DNA from: JBMNHG01 sp045627705
Lineage (GTDB): Bacteria > Verrucomicrobiota > Kiritimatiellia > RFP12 > JBMNHG01
Assembly (NCBI GenBank): GCA_045627705.1
Contig: JAZQOE010000083.1
Coordinates: 1-22,491 of the forward strand
Length of the DNA stretch: 22,491 bases
Reading direction: 5' to 3'
Shown: piece by piece, positions 15,041 through 22,491 of the stretch
Position numbering within the stretch: the first letter of the stretch is position 1
Layout: each line of letters begins with the position of its first letter
Notes under the pieces: generated by a model
Seen by the model: the letters and a program-made list of their open reading frames with translations, nothing else
What the model was told of the DNA's origin: nothing
Database searches by the model: none
Translations under genes and position numbers: made by a program

Positions 15041-16840
15041 ATGGGTCAGACAGAACAAATACCTGAAGGCTGCGTGGGAGTCGTAGAACAGCGCATTCTC
15101 AAGCTGCAGCTGCCTCCTGGCGGCCTGAAGCTCGAAAAGGGTGGCGCTTTGTCGGAGATCGAGGTGGCGTACGAAATGTGCGGCACGCTCGCCCCCGATT
15201 GCTCGAATGTAGTCTTCGTCTGCCATGCCCTGACTGGCGACGCCCATGTCGCAGGATTGCGTCCCGGCGAAACAAAACCGTCCGGATGGTGGGAAGGCAT
15301 GGTCGGCTACGGCCGCGGCATCGACACCAACCACTACTGCGTGATCTGCGCGAACCTCCTCAGCGGATGCAAGGGAACAACCGGTCCGTCGTCGATCAAT
15401 CCCGAAACGGGCCATCCGTATGGTTCGTCGTTCCCCGAAATCACCGTCGGCGACATCGTGGATGTCGAGCGTCTGCTGCTCCAGCAGCTCGGCATCCAGC
15501 GTCTCGCCGCCGTCATCGGCGGAAGCTTCGGCGGAATGCAGGCGCTCGAATGGGCGATCCGCTATCCCGACCTGCTCGACAACTGCATCGTGATCGCCTC
15601 GGCCGCGTCGCTGAACCCGCAGGCGCTCGCCTTCGATATCATCGGGCGCGAGGCGATCACGCAGGATCCAAACTGGCAGAACGGCGACTACTACGAAAGC
15701 GGCCGCTCGCCGACGCTCGGACTCTCCCGCGCTCGCAAGCTCGCGCACGTGACCTACCTTTCGCTTGAGCTAATGGAGGACAAGTTCGGGCGCGAACGCC
15801 GTCCCGACTGGGTTCACGCCCCCGCCGATTTCCGTGAAAAGGCGCGCCGCGAATTTCATACGACTTTCCAGGTCGAGAGCTATCTTGCACACCAGGGCGA
15901 CAAGTTCGTAAACCGCTTCGACGCGAATTCCTACCTCCACATCACGCGCGCCCTCGACGAGTACGATCTCGCCGAACGTTTTGGTTCGTTGGAGAAGGCA
16001 TTCGAGCGCGTGAAGGCGAAGATGCTGATTGTCGCGCTCAGCGGCGACTGGCTGTTCCACCCCGAGCAATCCGAGGACATCGTCCGCGCACTCGTCGCAT
16101 GTCGCAAGGATGTCTCGTACTGCCACCTTCAGGCGATGGCCGGACACGATGCGTTCATCACGCACATCAGCGAACTGAAGCGCGTCGTCCGCGCCTTCCT
16201 GCCGTGGGTCGGAACATACGCCGAATCCGCGCAGACGGAGGCCGTTCCCCCCGAACGCAAGTCAGTGATGGAAATGGTCCCGCCGCATTCGCGCGTGCTC
16301 GATCTCGGTTGCGGCGATTGCTCGCTTCTGCGACAGCTCATTGCCGAAAAGCACATCACGGGTACGGGCGTCGAGATCGACCTGGAGAAGGTGATCGATG
16401 CGATCGACAGCGGAAGCGAAGTGCTGCGCCAGGATGTCGATGATGGCCTCGCGACGATTCCCGACGACAGTTTCGACATCTGCGTGCTGAGCGAAACATT
16501 GCAGGCCATGAAGCGTCCGCTCGACGTGCTGCGCCAAATCCTGCGCGTCGCTCGCACCGCGGTAATCGCCTTCCCCAACTTCGCGTATCTGCCAGTGCGC
16601 GCCTACCTCTTCTTCCGCGGACGCATGCCCATGAGCAAGCACCTGCCGTTCGCATGGTACAATACGCCGAACATCCACCTCTTCACGCTCCATGACTTCA
16701 TGGAACTTTGCGAGAAGGAGGGGATCCGCGTCCTGGAGCGCCGCTTCGTCTCCTACAGCGCCCTCGGCCGCGCAATGATTTCAATCGGCGCACCAAATTT
16801 TGGCGCCGAGCACATCATCGTGAAAATCGGCCGCCAATAG
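15041..16840 (+). CDS. metXW: Homoserine O-acetyltransferase (MetX) fused to MetW
   Basis: A single 599-residue protein joins two methionine-biosynthesis functions. The MetX half (1-395) is an alpha/beta hydrolase: HALTGDAHVAG (62-72), GTTGPSSINPETG, nucleophile S162 in GGSFGGMQALEW, catalytic D336 in SGDWLFHPEQ and H369 in AGHDAF. It should acetylate (or possibly succinylate) homoserine. The MetW half (404-599) is a class I methyltransferase fold, with the SAM-type motif VLDLGCGDCSLL (419-430), VEIDLEKV, SETLQAMKRPLDVL and IAFPNFAYLPVRAYLFFRG; MetW proteins accompany MetX in many bacteria. The ATG at 15041 was chosen because the conserved MetX sequence begins soon after it; AGGA lies 11 nt upstream, a weak site. 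The frame open back to 14987 covers a hairpin repeat. It may be read from the acn promoter, since no terminator separates them. Confidence 0.93.
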   Translation: MGQTEQIPEGCVGVVEQRILKLQLPPGGLKLEKGGALSEIEVAYEMCGTLAPDCSNVVFVCHALTGDAHVAGLRPGETKPSGWWEGMVGYGRGIDTNHYCVICANLLSGCKGTTGPSSINPETGHPYGSSFPEITVGDIVDVERLLLQQLGIQRLAAVIGGSFGGMQALEWAIRYPDLLDNCIVIASAASLNPQALAFDIIGREAITQDPNWQNGDYYESGRSPTLGLSRARKLAHVTYLSLELMEDKFGRERRPDWVHAPADFREKARREFHTTFQVESYLAHQGDKFVNRFDANSYLHITRALDEYDLAERFGSLEKAFERVKAKMLIVALSGDWLFHPEQSEDIVRALVACRKDVSYCHLQAMAGHDAFITHISELKRVVRAFLPWVGTYAESAQTEAVPPERKSVMEMVPPHSRVLDLGCGDCSLLRQLIAEKHITGTGVEIDLEKVIDAIDSGSEVLRQDVDDGLATIPDDSFDICVLSETLQAMKRPLDVLRQILRVARTAVIAFPNFAYLPVRAYLFFRGRMPMSKHLPFAWYNTPNIHLFTLHDFMELCEKEGIRVLERRFVSYSALGRAMISIGAPNFGAEHIIVKIGRQ

Positions 16841-16865
16841 CGCCTTCGCGCGATGGCTCCGCATG

Positions 16866-17474
16866 TCACTGCAAAAGCGCGGGAAGACGGACTTTCTCCC
16901 AGCCAGGGAGAGTGAGGAAATACTGGAGAAGAACGGCGCAGGCAACGGCGTCGTAAAGCGCGTCGTGACACGTGCGGCCCGGACACGCCACATCGACTTC
17001 CTCTCGCAAACCAAGATCGTCGATCACATGTTCGAGGCTGCCACTCGGAAATTCGGGATGGAAGCGGCGGACAAGCTTCAGCGTGTCCAGCCACGGTCCC
17101 ATGCGAAGCATCGGAAACGCATGCGCGAGCATCGTGCGCTCCGTCCCGACATTGTGCGCGACAAGCACCGCGCCGGCAAAACGCCCCTCGAGTTCCGAGT
17201 AGAGTTCCGGCAATGATGGCGCAAGCGCGAGTGTGTCGCGGATCTGCCCGTGCCGCCCGGGCGCATGCTGGTTGAACGGACGGTTCTCATCGACATGCAG
17301 CCAGCTTTCAAACGATGTCCTTGGACGCACTTCGCCGCCGACAATCTCGACAAGCCCAAGCTGCCATGGCTCGACATCCCAGCCCGCGACGGATCCTGTC
17401 GTTTCGAAATCCAACGCCACGAACCGCGCGTCGCGCGCAAGGATGTCAGGCACCTCGATCGGCGGCGACTTCAT
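16866..17474 (-). CDS. DEDDh 3'-5' exonuclease (DnaQ/PolIII epsilon-like)
   Basis: This stand-alone exonuclease of the DnaQ/RNase T superfamily has 202 residues and probably degrades DNA or RNA 3' ends in the cytoplasm. Exo I is FVALDFETTG (D22, E24). Exo II is LVAHNVGTE (104-112), where the usual Asp is replaced by Glu. Exo III has CHDALYDAVA with H170 and D175, the H-x4-D spacing of the DEDDh group. The middle contains RPFNQHAPGRHGQI. Its ATG overlaps the uvrB stop by four bases (ATGA at 17474-17471), so it is translationally coupled to uvrB, which suggests a repair-related job. It converges on metX-metW with 25 bp between stops and no visible terminator. Confidence 0.85.
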   Translation of the reverse strand: MKSPPIEVPDILARDARFVALDFETTGSVAGWDVEPWQLGLVEIVGGEVRPRTSFESWLHVDENRPFNQHAPGRHGQIRDTLALAPSLPELYSELEGRFAGAVLVAHNVGTERTMLAHAFPMLRMGPWLDTLKLVRRFHPEFPSGSLEHVIDDLGLREEVDVACPGRTCHDALYDAVACAVLLQYFLTLPGWEKVRLPALLQ

Positions 17475-19669
17475 CCGCGCGCGCCCTTTCGCTTGCCGGG
17501 GAACCCATTCGTCTTCGACGAGGCACGGCCAGCGTTCTTCGCCGTCTTGCCATTTCGCGGCGCGCCGCTTTTTGGCGGTTTGCCGGATGCTTCAAAAAAC
17601 GGCGCGCCGTTTTTTGCAACTGGTTCCGCACCCTCGGAGAGCTTGCGCAATTCGCGCAGTTCGTCGCGGAGCGCGGCGGCACGTTCGAACTCCAGCGCGG
17701 CCGCGGCCTCCATCATCTCGCGTTCAAGTTCTTCCTCGACGATATGGATGTCGTACTTCTCGGGCGATTCGGCGACGGCGCGGCGCGCGATTGCGCTCGC
17801 TTCGCTCTCGGCCTCGGGTGCGACATCGCCAAGTGCTTCGCTGCCATGCTTGATCACGCCATGCGGCACGATGCCGTGTTCCTCGTTGTAGCGCTGCTGG
17901 CGAGCGCGACGGCTTTCCGTCACGCGCAGCACTTCCGCGATTGCGTCCGTCTTCTGGTCGGCATAGAGAATCACGCGGCCGCGGACATGGCGCGCGGCGC
18001 GACCGGCGGTCTGGATAAGCGAAGTCGCCGAACGGAGAAACCCTTCCTTGTCGGCATCCAGCACCGCGACAAGCGCGACCTCGGGCAAGTCGAGTCCCTC
18101 GCGCAGGAGGTTGATGCCAACGAGACAGTCGAACTTGCCTTCGCGCAAGCGCGTGAGGATGCGGATGCGTTCCAGCGCGTCGATATCGGAGTGCAGGTAC
18201 TCCACGCGCATTCCCGCTTCGCGCAGATAGCCAGTGAGATCCTCCGATGTGCGCTTGGTGAGGGTCGTCACAAGCGAACGGTCGCCCTGTTCGGAAGTGC
18301 GGCGAACCTCTTCGATCAAGTCGTCGATCTGGTGCTTGAGCGGACGCACCTCGACAGGCGGATCAAGCAGGCCAGTCGGGCGGATCACCTGCTCCGCTGT
18401 GCAGTCCGCCTCGGCGCGCTCGAAGGGACCGGGCGTCGCGGAGAGGCACACCATCGGCCCGATGCGGTTGATGAATTCGTGGAAGCCGAGCGGACGGTTG
18501 TCGAGGGCGGAAGGCAGGCGGAACCCATGTTCGACCAGCGTGCGCTTGCGGGCCTGGTCGCCGTTGAACATCCCGCGAATCTGCGGAATGGTCACGTGCG
18601 ACTCGTCGATGATCGTGAGAAAATCATCGGGGAAATAGTCTAGCAGGCAAGCGGGAGGTTCGCCCGCCTCGCGTCCGCTCAAGTGGCGCGAATAGTTTTC
18701 GATGCCGTTGCAGTAGCCGATTTCGCGAAGCATCTCCAGGTCGAATTCCGTGCGCTGCTGCAGGCGCTCCGCCTCAAGGAGTTTGCCGTTGCGCTGGAAC
18801 TCGGCGACACATTCCTTCATCTCGTCGCGGATGCGCTCGACGGCTGGGCGCATCTTTTCCTTCGGCATCACAAAGTGCTTCGCGGGCGAAATGAATGTGC
18901 GGTCGATATGTTCGCCAGTGCGACCGGTGACGGGGTCGAGGATGCGGATTGCGTCGATCTCGTCGCCGAAAAACTCGACGCGCAGACCCTGTTCGCTATA
19001 CGAGGGGAAAAGGTCGAGCGTGTCGCCGCGCACGCGGAAGTTGCCGGGTTCCGGCGAATAATCGTTTCGCTCGTATTGCACTGCTACGAGGCGGTCGATC
19101 AAATCGTCGCGGTCGAGAGTCGCGCCCTGCTTCAGCTCGATAAGCATGTCGCGGTAGTCGTCTGGCGAGCCTAGGCCGTAGATACAGGAGACAGACGAAA
19201 CGATCACGACATCACGCCGCGCGAGGAGCATGTTCGTGGCTTCTAGGCGGCGTCGCTCGATTTCCTCGTTGATCGCGGCATCCTTCTCGATGTAGGTGTC
19301 TGTCTGCGGAATGTACGCTTCCGGCTGGTAGTAGTCGTAGTAGCTGATGAAGTAGCCGACGGCGTTGTTCGGCAGGAACGCCTTCAGTTCCGAATAGAGC
19401 TGTGCGGCAAGCGTCTTGTTGTGCGAGATCACGAGCGTGGGGCGTCCGTATGCCGCGATGATGTTTGCGGCCGTGAAGGTCTTGCCGGAGCCCGTCACGC
19501 CTTCGAGCACGAGGCGTCGCTTGCCTGCTGCGAGGCCCTCGGAAAGCTTTGCGATTGCCTCGGGCTGGTCGCCTGTGGGCTTGTAGTCCGACACCACTTC
19601 GAAGTTCGCGCGCGGAAAATCAATTGCGCGCGTCTGGATGAAACCATTTGGAAGCTTGGTGTTCGACAT
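17471..19669 (-). CDS. uvrB: Excinuclease ABC subunit B
   Basis: UvrB is the damage-verifying helicase-like subunit of bacterial nucleotide excision repair; it is loaded by UvrA and then recruits UvrC. Seen: the N-terminal SDYKPTGDQPEAI, Walker A GVTGSGKT (57-64), the damage-probing beta-hairpin region YYDYYQPEAYIPQTDTYIEK, Walker B IIDESHVTIPQIRGM, helicase motifs SALDNRPL, VCLSATPG and LVGINLLREGLDLPEV, QTAGRAARH, and a C-terminal UVR motif with EEELEREMMEAAAALEFERAAALRDEL. The length of 732 exceeds the usual 660-680. The surplus is a basic, low-complexity tail with repeated NGAPFF/SGAPRNG units, encoded partly by palindromes. ATG at 19669 was chosen; the frame extends upstream to 19885, but that part is not UvrB-like. 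A -10-like TATATT lies 6 nt before it. It is coupled to the downstream exonuclease. Confidence 0.96.
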   Translation of the reverse strand: MSNTKLPNGFIQTRAIDFPRANFEVVSDYKPTGDQPEAIAKLSEGLAAGKRRLVLEGVTGSGKTFTAANIIAAYGRPTLVISHNKTLAAQLYSELKAFLPNNAVGYFISYYDYYQPEAYIPQTDTYIEKDAAINEEIERRRLEATNMLLARRDVVIVSSVSCIYGLGSPDDYRDMLIELKQGATLDRDDLIDRLVAVQYERNDYSPEPGNFRVRGDTLDLFPSYSEQGLRVEFFGDEIDAIRILDPVTGRTGEHIDRTFISPAKHFVMPKEKMRPAVERIRDEMKECVAEFQRNGKLLEAERLQQRTEFDLEMLREIGYCNGIENYSRHLSGREAGEPPACLLDYFPDDFLTIIDESHVTIPQIRGMFNGDQARKRTLVEHGFRLPSALDNRPLGFHEFINRIGPMVCLSATPGPFERAEADCTAEQVIRPTGLLDPPVEVRPLKHQIDDLIEEVRRTSEQGDRSLVTTLTKRTSEDLTGYLREAGMRVEYLHSDIDALERIRILTRLREGKFDCLVGINLLREGLDLPEVALVAVLDADKEGFLRSATSLIQTAGRAARHVRGRVILYADQKTDAIAEVLRVTESRRARQQRYNEEHGIVPHGVIKHGSEALGDVAPEAESEASAIARRAVAESPEKYDIHIVEEELEREMMEAAAALEFERAAALRDELRELRKLSEGAEPVAKNGAPFFEASGKPPKSGAPRNGKTAKNAGRASSKTNGFPGKRKGARG
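17594..17615. repeat. Perfect 22-bp palindrome in the uvrB 3' end
   Basis: Six A, CGGCGCGCCG, then six T form a perfect palindrome within the coding sequence. A second, shorter palindrome (GCGGCGCGCCGC) lies at 17557-17568. The same 11-base ACGGCGCGCCG core occurs in the terminator at 5065 and again at 20458. In uvrB it encodes KNGAPFF in the tail after the UVR motif. Confidence 0.6.
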
Positions 19670-19675
19670 GCGGTT

Positions 19676-19704
19676 AATATACGCCTGATAACTTTTGCAG
19701 TAAA
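19676..19704 (-). promoter_or_regulatory. uvrB: Possible promoter directly before uvrB
   Basis: On the minus strand: TTTACT (19704-19699, 4 of 6 to consensus), a 17-bp spacer, and TATATT (19681-19676, 5 of 6). The uvrB ATG begins 6 nt after the -10 box, the same distance as at 2756-2768. No LexA-type box was recognised. Confidence 0.4.
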
Positions 19705-19775
19705 GATGCCCACTGTCATCCATGGCGATGCAACCAAACCCTAAACCGCCGTCGTGCCAAAGAGGACACTTATAT

Positions 19776-20759
19776 CTAAAGCAGCCCGATGCAAAGCAGT
19801 GCGAACGCGGTTTCTGGAACGGCATCCGCTGCCCAGTCGTGTTCGAAATCGTCCGCACTTCCGCGCCAGAACGCGGTGCCGGCATGCTTTGGATCGACGC
19901 GCTGTTTTGAAATCAACGCGCCAGCGACATCCTCGCGCCACGGCACGCGCACGAGGCGTCCATCCTTTTCAGCGGAAAGGATACCGTTCGCGAAACTCGA
20001 AATGAAGCAAGCGATCATGAACCGAGTGCGGCTTACGCCCCACTGGGGATCATTTACGATGCCATCATCGCGCCATGCGACTGCGAGTTTGGAAGCGAGT
20101 GCGGCCCGCGATTCTTCGGTACCTTCCGCAATCTCCTTCGCGCATTCATGGACAATGCCATCGGGAGCCATATCGGCCATGGCCGACATGACATTGGCAA
20201 ATGCGCGACCCCGCGAGGGGGTCGCACCTTCTTGGTACGCGCCACTGGCCTGCGGGGAAGTTTGCGCGCTTTCAAATTCGGGTGCGAGTTCTGCGCGAAG
20301 CGATTGATTCGCATGTCCAGAAGGCGCGTCCCCTTCATGGGGGTGCGCAAGCGTAGGCTCCGCCCACGATGCCGAAGCGAGAACGAAATCGCGCCAGGCT
20401 CGTTCTTCGCGGATTGCTTTGGAAAGTTGCTCTTCCGACATTTCGCGGAGCCAAGAAACGGCGCGCCGCGATGCCGCGGAAAACATCTCGGCCTCTTCGC
20501 CGCTTGCATTCGAGATGTCCATGAGCGCGATTGCGGCCAGGGCGGTTGCACCGCATTGGTAGGTCGCTTCCCAGGCGCCGGATTCGAGCTGCGTTGCGAC
20601 TAGCCAACGGCGCGCGCGCGACTGCGCGGCATCAAGTTCGTTGCGGACGGACAACCCGATTTCGCCATCGCGGACATAGCCCTGCACCGACGATATCTCA
20701 GCGGAAACAGAAACCGCAGTTGCGACAATTATCGCGGCTATTGCATTGCAACTTCTCAT
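19776..20759 (-). CDS. Exported protein with prenyltransferase-like toroid repeats and a palindromic insertion
   Basis: A signal peptide is likely at residues 1-20 (AIAAIIVATAVSVSA). The 327-residue protein then shows RARRWLVATQLESGAWEATYQCGATALAAIALMD (48-81) and, at the C-terminus, SKQRVDPKHAGTAFWRGS...WAADAVPETAFALLCIGL. The QLESGAWE...ATALAAIAL pattern resembles the repeats of alpha/alpha-toroid proteins of the prenyltransferase/squalene cyclase type, but no catalytic motif is visible, so the function is unknown. Residues about 134-188 (from HPHEG to GRAFAN) are encoded by copy 2 of the palindromic element (20203-20348) and are homologous to the insert in ThiM. Start ATG 20759 lacks a good ribosome site, though TATCAT lies 9 nt upstream. 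The gene follows the FN3 protein by 49 bp and precedes uvrB by 106 bp on the same strand. Confidence 0.68.
   Translation of the reverse strand: MRSCNAIAAIIVATAVSVSAEISSVQGYVRDGEIGLSVRNELDAAQSRARRWLVATQLESGAWEATYQCGATALAAIALMDISNASGEEAEMFSAASRRAVSWLREMSEEQLSKAIREERAWRDFVLASASWAEPTLAHPHEGDAPSGHANQSLRAELAPEFESAQTSPQASGAYQEGATPSRGRAFANVMSAMADMAPDGIVHECAKEIAEGTEESRAALASKLAVAWRDDGIVNDPQWGVSRTRFMIACFISSFANGILSAEKDGRLVRVPWREDVAGALISKQRVDPKHAGTAFWRGSADDFEHDWAADAVPETAFALLCIGLL
20203..20348. mobile_element. Palindromic element inserted in frame in the toroid-like gene (copy 2)
   Basis: The left hairpin GCGACCCC (20205-20212) pairs with GGGGTCGC (20218-20225), followed by CTTCTTGGTACGCGC (20228-20242). 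The right hairpin GCGCGTCCCC (20324-20333) pairs with GGGGGTGCGC (20339-20348) with two wobbles; its flank, CCAGAAGG, is a diverged form of the inverted CCAAGAAGG. The left 34 bases match copy 1 in thiM (6119-6152 reversed) at 33 positions. Both copies are read in the same frame and both are about 147 bp long. Confidence 0.72.
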
Positions 20760-20808
20760 GACGGTTCAATGATACGCCACGCCAGTATCCACCGTTAATC
20801 AAGCGCGC

Positions 20809-22491
20809 CTATCGGATCATGAAGATGGTGGCGGGATTGAAACTCCAGCGAACGCTGAGGTTGTCGATGCCCATCGCATGGTCGTAGCCATCGTCATTGC
20901 CATCGTGCCAGCGAATCATGAAGATGTCGCCCGGCTCGAGGCGAACCGGGAAGCCGTACGCAATCGGCGTCTGGGCAGCCGGTTCGACAACGCCGGACTT
21001 GCCGAGGGTCTGCGTTGTTTCGGTGGTGTTGTAGGAAAGATCCTCAACCACACTCCACAGGCCCTTGGATGTGGAGTTGATGGCGGGAACGGTTTGGCCG
21101 GAGGCTACCTTGCACCATGCGAAATCCAGGGTGTTGACGTCATCATTGCTCTGGCCAACCCTGAACTGCTTGCCGACATACGAGATGTCAATCCTGTAGA
21201 TTGTCTTGCCGGTGTTGTTCGTAAAGGCTGCGCCGTAGTAGATTGCGGAAGACGCGAGCGATCCAAGCGAACGGTCGCTGTCGCCGCCAAACGAGTACAA
21301 CCCGCTAGTGCCGCTTGATCCTGTGCCTGAAAGAGTGGCGGCGGGCGGATTGCCGGAGACAGTGGCGCGCCAGCCTGGCAGCGGGTACGCCATGTCGTCC
21401 CACTCGGAGCCATTGCCCAGGCAGTCGAAATCGTTCGTGTACGTGCAGCGTCTGCAATCCGCCATGGAAATAGCAAAGACCATTTCGCGCTTCACCGTGA
21501 GAGTGAGCGTGACGGGCAGCGATTCGCGCTCTTCCCCACGGTCGAAAGACTTCGCGGTGAAGGTGAAGGTCTGCGTGCCGATATCGTCGCTTGTCGGGAT
21601 GTAGGCGAAAACGCCATTCTCAAGCGTCCAGCCGCTGGTTGAGGCCACGACATTTGTCGCGAAGATTTCGTCGCCGTCTTCCTGCGCGATCACGACAGGT
21701 ACTTCTACCGAATCGCCAATACGGACCACGAGGCCAGACTCAAACGGCTCGATCACTGGCGCCGAGTGTGGCGGATTGCCGACCGTAACCTGTATGGCGT
21801 TGGATGGTTCGGATGCCGCGGGGCCGTTCAGCGCCTTGACCGTGTACTGGTATTCGCCTACTGAAAGACCAGTGAACGCATGGCTCGAGGTGTCGCCGTC
21901 GGCAACGGCAACGCCCGTCTGCACGGGGATCAAGTAAGGACCACCGAAAGCGGCGGAGAAATCATCGAGGGCGACATAGCCCTTGTCGCGATTGAATGTG
22001 ATGCGGAACTGGCGGTAATTGTCGGAGCGGTCAAGATCGACGCTAATCAGACTGTAGCTTCCCGAAACCGGGTCTTCGCGAAGTGTTTTCCAAGCCTCGG
22101 CGTCAGACATGTCTTTGCCATACGGAAGAGCCTTGAGAATCACCGTCGAGACACCCGCGTTGTTGCCTTTGATCCAGTAGGTGACATTGGTAACGGACTC
22201 GGCATACTCAGGGGATATCACGATGGTGTCTGCGGCTAGTTTCACGGAATTAGGTGAATCGTGACCGGTCGTATAACAACCGAGCGTTCCTCCCATCGCC
22301 CAACCGTCTGGAATAGTGTCTGCGGAACCGGCGAATGAATTGAAATCTTCCGTGACGCGACGGGCGGGTGTCGAGTTAATCAAGTCAAGGTCGATAGTGT
22401 AGCCTGTCGCGCCATCGCTTGGCGTCCAGTTTGCGGTGAAACCCGTGGCGGACATTCCAGTCGCTGCAAGGGCGACAGGCGCATCGGGCGC
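20809..22491 (-). CDS. Large extracellular FN3 / lectin-like protein, 5' end outside the window
   Basis: Only the C-terminal 560 residues are visible; the frame is open to the window edge, and the internal ATG at 22455 is unlikely to be the start. From the N-side: the end of one domain and a fibronectin type III start (PDAPVALAATGMSATGFTANW...GYTIDL), a jelly-roll-like anchor segment (EDFNSFAGSADTIPDGW to VALDDFSAAFGG), the end of the FN3 (VGEYQYTVKALNGPAASEPSNAI), a cadherin/Ig-like segment (PVIEPFESGLVVRIGDSVEVPV to TLTLTVKR), and a second beta-sandwich module (YTNDFDCLGNGSEWDDMAYPLPGW to MGIDNLSVRW). FN3 segments and DFN/LDDFS patterns are typical of secreted adhesins or glycan-binding proteins; no catalytic domain is visible. 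It ends in TAG with a short tail NPATIFMIR and no recognised sorting signal. Confidence 0.82.
   Translation of the reverse strand, partial: APDAPVALAATGMSATGFTANWTPSDGATGYTIDLDLINSTPARRVTEDFNSFAGSADTIPDGWAMGGTLGCYTTGHDSPNSVKLAADTIVISPEYAESVTNVTYWIKGNNAGVSTVILKALPYGKDMSDAEAWKTLREDPVSGSYSLISVDLDRSDNYRQFRITFNRDKGYVALDDFSAAFGGPYLIPVQTGVAVADGDTSSHAFTGLSVGEYQYTVKALNGPAASEPSNAIQVTVGNPPHSAPVIEPFESGLVVRIGDSVEVPVVIAQEDGDEIFATNVVASTSGWTLENGVFAYIPTSDDIGTQTFTFTAKSFDRGEERESLPVTLTLTVKREMVFAISMADCRRCTYTNDFDCLGNGSEWDDMAYPLPGWRATVSGNPPAATLSGTGSSGTSGLYSFGGDSDRSLGSLASSAIYYGAAFTNNTGKTIYRIDISYVGKQFRVGQSNDDVNTLDFAWCKVASGQTVPAINSTSKGLWSVVEDLSYNTTETTQTLGKSGVVEPAAQTPIAYGFPVRLEPGDIFMIRWHDGNDDGYDHAMGIDNLSVRWSFNPATIFMIR

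Noticed and set aside
15841..15850. GGCGCGCCGC inside metX-metW as another copy of the CGGCGCGCCG palindrome family.
   Set aside because: It encodes ordinary MetX sequence (EKARREF) without A/T flanks; an 8-bp match is expected by chance in DNA this GC-rich.
17315..18643. Plus-strand frame of 442 codons opposite uvrB and the exonuclease.
   Set aside because: It overlaps conserved UvrB helicase motifs on the other strand; it is a shadow of biased codon use.
20761..20795. Nested dyad (ACGGT...GATAC...GTATC...ACCGT) before the toroid-like gene, as an operator or terminator.
   Set aside because: The arms are only 5 bp each with uneven spacers and no T-run; the pairing may be chance.

Overview
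The window looks like a piece of chromosome from a GC-rich bacterium. Biosynthetic and repair genes sit among secreted polysaccharide-related and repeat-rich proteins. A MetX-MetW fusion, tandem glycine-rich secreted domains, a cytoplasmic GH38 alpha-mannosidase, a secreted SGNH/GH28-like fusion and many dispersed palindromic repeats together suggest a gut- or sediment-type member of the PVC group (Kiritimatiellota, Lentisphaerota or Verrucomicrobiota). That placement is an inference from gene content; there is no rRNA or phylogenetic marker comparison behind it. I saw no tRNA, rRNA, CRISPR array, integrase or transposase gene. No gap without a gene exceeds about 210 bp.

Left part (1-5581). 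A spermidine/spermine-type GNAT acetyltransferase on the minus strand is followed by two plus-strand secreted-protein genes. These are a 638-residue protein with two tandem glycine-rich domains and its own terminator, then an SGNH hydrolase fused to a GH28-like beta-helix. A bidirectional terminator separates them from a small secreted His/Pro-rich protein on the minus strand.

Centre-left (5646-9624, all minus). A probable operon reads NtrC-type sigma54 activator, dCMP deaminase, family-2 glycosyltransferase, hydroxyethylthiazole kinase (thiM). The first two genes are 1 nt apart and the last two 12 nt apart. GH38 alpha-mannosidase (9780-12875) lies upstream on the same strand with its own promoter. 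That promoter faces away from the promoter of an aconitase gene.

Centre-right (13026-16840, plus). The aconitase gene is interrupted by a single in-frame TAG and is followed by a bifunctional MetX-MetW gene for methionine biosynthesis. Right part (16866-22491, minus): a large secreted FN3/lectin-like protein (5' end outside the window), a secreted toroid-like protein, uvrB, and a DEDDh exonuclease whose start overlaps the uvrB stop.

The most interesting layer is repetitive DNA that lies inside genes. A roughly 150-bp element with hairpin termini is inserted in frame in two unrelated genes, thiM and the toroid-like gene. Its ends match at 33 of 34 bp between the copies, and it adds a homologous stretch of about 53-55 residues to each protein. 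This resembles the Rickettsia palindromic elements in behaviour but not, as far as I can tell, in sequence. Other palindromes extend the acetyltransferase C-terminus and the UvrB tail. Heptamer arrays lie at 9-29 and 2783-2831, the second coding for a signal-peptide-like segment. A GGGACAGAC hairpin repeat occupies three intergenic gaps.
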